64,000 bases of DNA from Nissolia schottii. Lineage: Eukaryota > Streptophyta > Magnoliopsida > Fabales > Fabaceae. Shown here piece by piece: positions 58,931 through 64,000 of the stretch. The first letter of the stretch is position 1. Every line of letters starts with the position of its first letter. The stretch covers positions 717,028 to 781,027 of the forward strand of contig QANU01012846.1 of the NCBI GenBank assembly GCA_003254905.1, written 5' to 3'. The notes beneath the pieces are model-generated. The model had not been told where the DNA came from, made no database searches, and saw only the letters and a list, made by a program, of their open reading frames with translations. Made by a program: the position numbers and the translations under genes.

Positions 58931-60265
58931 AGCATACAAGTTTTCTGTGTGCCTGTACATATTTTTTCATCTTTAAAATTTGATATTCAATTTATTTTTT
59001 CTAGTCTATTAGGAACAAGAATTGTAGTAGTAGGTTATAGATAGAATGTACATTCATATATTTGTATAGCTGATCATGTAGGTTGATCATAGCTCACGTT
59101 TTTAATTTCAGTTTGATGATATGATTCGATTGGCTAGAGGCCTCTTTTGCCAATTGGTTCATATGGCTCTTCTTTCTCTTTTGCATTTTTCTCAAAAATA
59201 AAAAAATAAAAAGAAATAACAGTATATAGGGTTAGGGGTGAACATGGGTTGGGTTCGACTTGCCGACTTGACTAGATCCCATGTGGGTTGGATTAGGTCG
59301 AGTTAGCGAATCGGCAGGTCAAATCCAACTGATTTGCTAGATATGTATGGTCAGGTCTCGGGTTTGAATTTTGTGACCCAACCGACGATCAGATTTATAT
59401 TATATATTATATTATATTATTACACTAGAATTTAGAATCTTAATTTGTGCAATGTGTACTAAATTGAATCAAATTTTGTAAACCATTAGATATAATTCAC
59501 TATACAAATGTGTAATTTACACCCTATTGAAATGATCACATAAATTGGTACGCATGACCTTTTGCATAAACACATAATCTCACATCTATTTAAATGATTA
59601 CATAAAGTTTAAAAGGAATTGATTGTTTTTTGTTTATGAAATATTTAAATAAGTGAATTTGTAATATCAAATTACTAATAACATTATATAATATGAATTT
59701 ACAAACAAAAACACATGGTTTATGGCAGGAATTCTTAACATATTAACCATTATGTTGCGAAAAGAGTACAACACCATCAATGTGAATTTGTCTATGGTTT
59801 TCAAGTTTAGACTACAAATTTCTGTGAAAAACTAACAAACTTTTGAGAAGCAATTCTCTTTTTAGTTTAGTGTAGGTTAAGTGTATATGCTAAAAGCAAG
59901 TTAGACAAAACCAACAAAAATATTCACATCCCATTATGCTTTCAACTACCTAATGGCCTTCAGTTAGTAAACAACAGATGTAGTGTTCGTAGAAGATAAC
60001 TTTAGTATGACTCAACTTAGCCATATTTCGTAATTGTGTGATAAAGTTATTACTGTTGCACAGACTACTCTACTCTAATTAGGGGGTAGGTTGTAAGGCC
60101 CATAAAGCTGACATTAAGGTTGGTATCTGAATGACCAAGTGTCCGAGTTAACAGCTTTATCAGCAATCTCTTGGTAAAAATGAAACTGAGGTGCTACCAG
60201 GATCCCTTTTTTTCTTCTATTTAACCAATTCAGGAAACTGAAGTGCTAGTAGGATCTATTTTAGT

Positions 60266-60267
<2 letters not shown>

Positions 60268-60305
<38 letters not shown>
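60268..60305. repeat. (AT)n microsatellite inside the hAT element
   Basis: About 18 AT repeats in the interior of the hAT element. Confidence 0.9.
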
Positions 60306-60308
<3 letters not shown>

Positions 60309-61115
60309 ATTATTTAAAGACGTTTTATTATCTGCACCTAGTATTAGTAGGATCTACTCGTCTCACAACTTGTCCCCAACTTTTACTGATACTAAGAATT
60401 ACATATCTGTAGGTACAAAAGAGTTCTGCATCCATCTTAGTTAGTAAGGGGAAAAGCTATTGATTAGATACATTTCACTTAAACAATGACAATGAGTCAT
60501 TTGAAGATACAAATTGTGTAGTTGAAGCAAAATTAAATTAAATTAATTTTTCTCTTTAGAACTATGACTTCAATTAAGTTGTCTAGACATTCCTAACATC
60601 CAACTACTATCACAAAACAATTATTATATAGTAACAACTAACCAATAAGTTCATTCTTATTGATGTCCTCGTCGAAAATGATCTTCAATACAAATTGTAG
60701 ATTGAAAGGCTTAGCAATGAAAGGACCTCATTTAGCTGTTTAATAGTTGTCCTTACGAAGAATGTGAGCTTGTGCTCATGCTGCACAATCTTCACCTTAT
60801 TATTATTTACACCAACTATGAAGTTTTGTACAACAAAAAAAACTCCCTTCACATAGCACACCCTTGAAACTCTTAACCAAGTTCTTCAGCATAGTTGCAT
60901 GGATACGGTCATCCTGTGTGATCAATTAATTGATTATATACTATACTACAGAAAACTAATTTTACATAATAAACTATACCTATAAAAAACTTGTCATGCT
61001 GTGTTACAACACTTTTGAAAGCTAATTAAAAGCTGGTGGGTTTATTCATATTTAGGTCGCCAGTTACACATCTGATTTTTTTTTTTTTTTTAATATTCAA
61101 AGTGTGTCATTGTCA

Positions 61116-61420
61116 TTGGATAGGTACTTCGAAGATGAAGTTGTCATTGTCGACGATGGTGAAGAATTTGATATTTTAAAATGGTGAAAGGGAAAGACAA
61201 CCAAGTATCTTGTTTTATCTCGTTTAGCTAGAGGTGTTTTGGCTACTTCGATGTCTACGATATCATGGAAGTCTACTTTTAGCCTTGGAGGTAGAGTGCT
61301 TGATCCTTACCGTAGTATGGTAGCTCCAACCACAGTGGAGAGCTTGATTTGCACGCAAAATTGGCTTCGTCAACCTACAAAGATGGGTCGACAAGTAGAT
61401 GAAAAAGGTATAGCATAATT
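61116..61420 (+). pseudogene. hAT transposase C-terminal (hATC dimerisation) remnant
   Basis: The plus strand reads LDRYFEDEVV, EFDILKW, a TGA at 61185-61187 where relatives have a second Trp, then VLSRLARGVLATSMST, FSLGGRVLDPYRS and VESLICTQNWLR. This is the conserved hATC block that holds hAT transposases together as dimers. It is about 100 residues long with one stop. It is the complementary half of the remnant at 49411-50165. Confidence 0.85.
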
Positions 61421-62246
61421 GTATCTTAAATATTTTACTTTGTTTATTATTATTATTATTTTTTTGGGTATATTAAATGCTGAATTTGCATCCATGTATT
61501 GTTGTAGAAGTTTCAAGGGTTTAAAGAAGATTGAGATTGATAGAATTTTATTTGGTCATCCATGAGGTAAATGGTTTTATGGTTGTCATTCTTAAATTTG
61601 CACTTTTAAATTTAATATTTTATCTAAACACGTACTAACAATTATTTATTCAAGTACAGTGGGTCTACAAACTCAGCAACAAAATAAGGTCACAGAAGAA
61701 AATGTTGAAAGAGAGCTCCTATGTTATGTATTTGTGCTTAAATTAATTGGATAATATTGTTTTTAAATTTATTGTCTATATGGATTATTATGGATTCTTG
61801 ATTATGCTCATGTTGTGTACTTATTGGAGGGAGGACCTCCTTATGTTGGCTTAATGTCTTATGAATTATTCGTTTTCTTTATGCTTGAAATTGATAATTA
61901 CATTGATATTACTTTGATTTTGAATTGTTAAAATATAGTTAAATTAAAAAAAATAAATTTTTTAATTTAAAAATAGGTGCCTATTTTTTAAAAAGATAAT
62001 AGATTTTTTCTTGATTAAAAAATTTATTAAAAAATGGATTTTTATTTTAAAAAAATAAGGTGGGTCACCCATATCCTACTTAATCCAACACGATCCAAGC
62101 GAGTGGCGGGTCTAACAGGTACCCGTCTAAAAAAAAAAAATGGAATTCTACCCAACTCAACCTAGCCACCTTCAAGCGAGTCATGTCTCTAACATGGTCG
62201 AGTTTTACCCGACCCGACCTGACCCATGTTCACCCTTGTATAGGGC

Positions 62247-62794
62247 AACATATTAAAGAAAAAGTTACATATTTTGTTAAGAAACTGATCATGATCCTGG
62301 CAAGAATAATTGGCCACTTCAAGTAAGAAGTACATGTTTTTTTTTTTTTCTGTTTTCATTGCAGTCGGTTTTGTTTTTTTACCTATACGGCATCCTTTGA
62401 AATGATGTAATGGAAACTCTGAAATTCTTCAGACAAAATTTAGATAAGTATACACTTTTAATTTTTAAATTATTTATTTTTAAGTGAATGTTCACTTGTC
62501 ATTATATGATTTGAGCAAATGGATGTAATAGATGAAAACAAGCTATTTGTACACTAATTTTAGTGTAGATATCACGTCTCCTTTCTCACATACATTATGG
62601 GGTCTACACTCATATGATGTGAGTGTGAGCCCTTATGATGTATATGAAAGAGGTGACTTAACGTTTACACCAAAATTGATTAACAAATAACATTTTTGTA
62701 AAAGAACTTGATCCAAATTTTGTCCCAAAGGTTGACAGGGCTCCCCCCATCCAACACTTCATCTACTGATGTTATGAATTTCTAGCCAAAATAG

Positions 62795-62837
<43 letters not shown>

Positions 62838-64000
62838 GCAATATATAGATGTAAATTTATACTATCGCTAAACTTGTGTATATTCGCATTTGTTGAAGAC
62901 CCAAGCAGCTATATATAGCTAGGTACCTACACCAGGATTACTCAGCCAAGTTTCAGAATGGCCAAGTGAGATTAGCTTCTAGAGAAAATAGACACCCCTA
63001 GCTCAATTGACCTGCCTCAAATCATGCCACAAATCACAAAAAGAATGCACGGAAGGAGGGGCAATATCAAATAAACCAACATCAACTGAATCAAGCTAAT
63101 GACTCAAGTGAGTCAACCCATCAACAACTTTCTTGACCTCCCCATAGACATGTTAAAATTGCACCTCCCTAATCCCACGTTAAAAATTAGTTGATGCTAG
63201 ACGCAATAGAGAAGGCTAGATGAGAAGGCGAAGTGCATGAACAAATAAGATGTAGAGCGCTCATAGAATCACAGTCCATTCAAACTTTAGAAAAGTCAAA
63301 TCTCCACGCAATAGATAAAACATGACAAATGGTTAATATGAATCCTTTAAGTTAGGATAGAAGAATAACCCCCTCACCTTGTTTTCATGTGTGCTTACAT
63401 AATCAGTTGAAACAAAAAAAAGCCTAAATTAATCAAGATCTTGTTGTTCAACAAAAAGGTATTTTATGACGCAGGTAATTAGCATTATTTAAACATATTA
63501 TATCATCTTTGATCCATGCCCCCCTCTCTCTACACTGAAAAGGAAACATGCATCAAAAGCATACAAAGTATCTTTCATCATTTGAGACAAAAGCATCAGA
63601 TGCATTTCTTTCTTCCCAACCTAAAAGAAAAATGAAAGTGAATCTTGTCCCCCATTTTTTCCACACGGAGGTCATTGTTCCGAGGTGACCCTTTGGCCTT
63701 CAGAATTAGAACCGTTGTAAAATTCATTACAAAAACGTATTAACTAAAAAAGAAAGATAATAAATCACAAAAAGCGTTAATCCCCATTATTAATTTCGGG
63801 TTACAATCTTAAAATGTTTCAGGTTCTTCAATCATATATCAATCTTCATGTGCACTAACAATTGTTATATTGATGCAAATCGTGGGCTACCATTTATATC
63901 AAGCATCATCGCATCCTTTTTTTCACATTGTGTTCAACTATGCTGTTCCTTTATTGAGAATCGTGATATTCCAAGATCATGAACTAATGATATCTCACAT
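62247..64000. other. Intergenic stretch at the right edge
   Basis: No gene recognised in 1.75 kb. It holds an (AT)n run at about 62796-62833. The rest is AT-rich with no long open frame. Confidence 0.55.

Larger units (their letters stand above)
59233..62238 (+). mobile_element. hAT element with matching ends and 8-bp target duplication
   Basis: A 3006-bp element with ends TAGGGGTGAACATGGGT and (inverted) CAAGGGTGAACATGGGT, a terminal inverted repeat differing only at the first and third bases. It is flanked by TATAGGGT (59225-59232) and TATAGGGC (62239-62246), an 8-bp duplication with one mismatch. Subterminal stretches on both sides are rich in CGACC/GGGT words. The interior contains a decayed hATC domain (61116-61420) and an AT microsatellite, and is otherwise AT-rich. 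The N-terminal transposase part is missing, so it is a deletion derivative. Confidence 0.85.

Overview
This is a plant nuclear DNA window, almost certainly eudicot and possibly legume (judged from gene forms, repeat style and AT-rich introns; the species is not identified). It holds five recognisable multi-exon host genes, one tandem pseudogene and a dense set of retrotransposon and DNA-transposon remnants. I spliced each gene by hand from GT/GC...AG sites and protein-family recognition. Four of the models keep one frame throughout with ordinary splice sites; the fifth (malate dehydrogenase) is open but has several odd features. No bacterial-type operons, CRISPR arrays, tRNA or rRNA genes were seen.

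Layout. Positions 1-10.2 kb are a graveyard of nested LTR retrotransposons. A decayed minus-strand Ty1/copia element (pol, integrase, protease, gag, primer-binding site, LTR at 5288-5457) is interrupted by a 1.6-kb solo-LTR-like insertion at 626-2230 with a perfect 5-bp target duplication, and by an LTR end at 1-345. Ty3/gypsy pieces follow. At 14.0-15.7 kb lies an SPL8-type SBP-box transcription factor gene (minus). From 16 to 27 kb the DNA is mostly AT-rich intergenic sequence carrying a hAT-like MITE, a Mutator-like element that has captured the end of a sugar-transporter gene, and a short array of hairpin-forming repeats.

From 27 to 38.3 kb are a cytosolic-type NAD-malate dehydrogenase gene with two candidate first exons, a truncated gypsy element (LTR plus gag, minus), and a 14-exon 3-hydroxyisobutyryl-CoA hydrolase-like gene (plus). 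From 41.5 to 48.5 kb are a complete seven-exon WAT1/MtN21-type transporter gene and its decayed tandem copy. From 49 to 54.2 kb are a hAT transposase remnant, a gypsy leader, a third LTR of the same gypsy family and a CACTA end. From 54.8 to 58.9 kb is an eight-exon alpha/beta-hydrolase gene with a GC-AG intron and a LINE fragment inside it. A hAT element with terminal repeats and an 8-bp near-perfect target duplication occupies 59.2-62.2 kb, and the rest is intergenic.

The host genes do not form a pathway: they are unrelated housekeeping, transport and developmental genes. I found no convincing new biological system. The most useful points are the nested and gene-capturing transposons, the odd 5' structure of the malate dehydrogenase gene, and the partly decayed WAT1 tandem copy whose 3' exons remain nearly identical.
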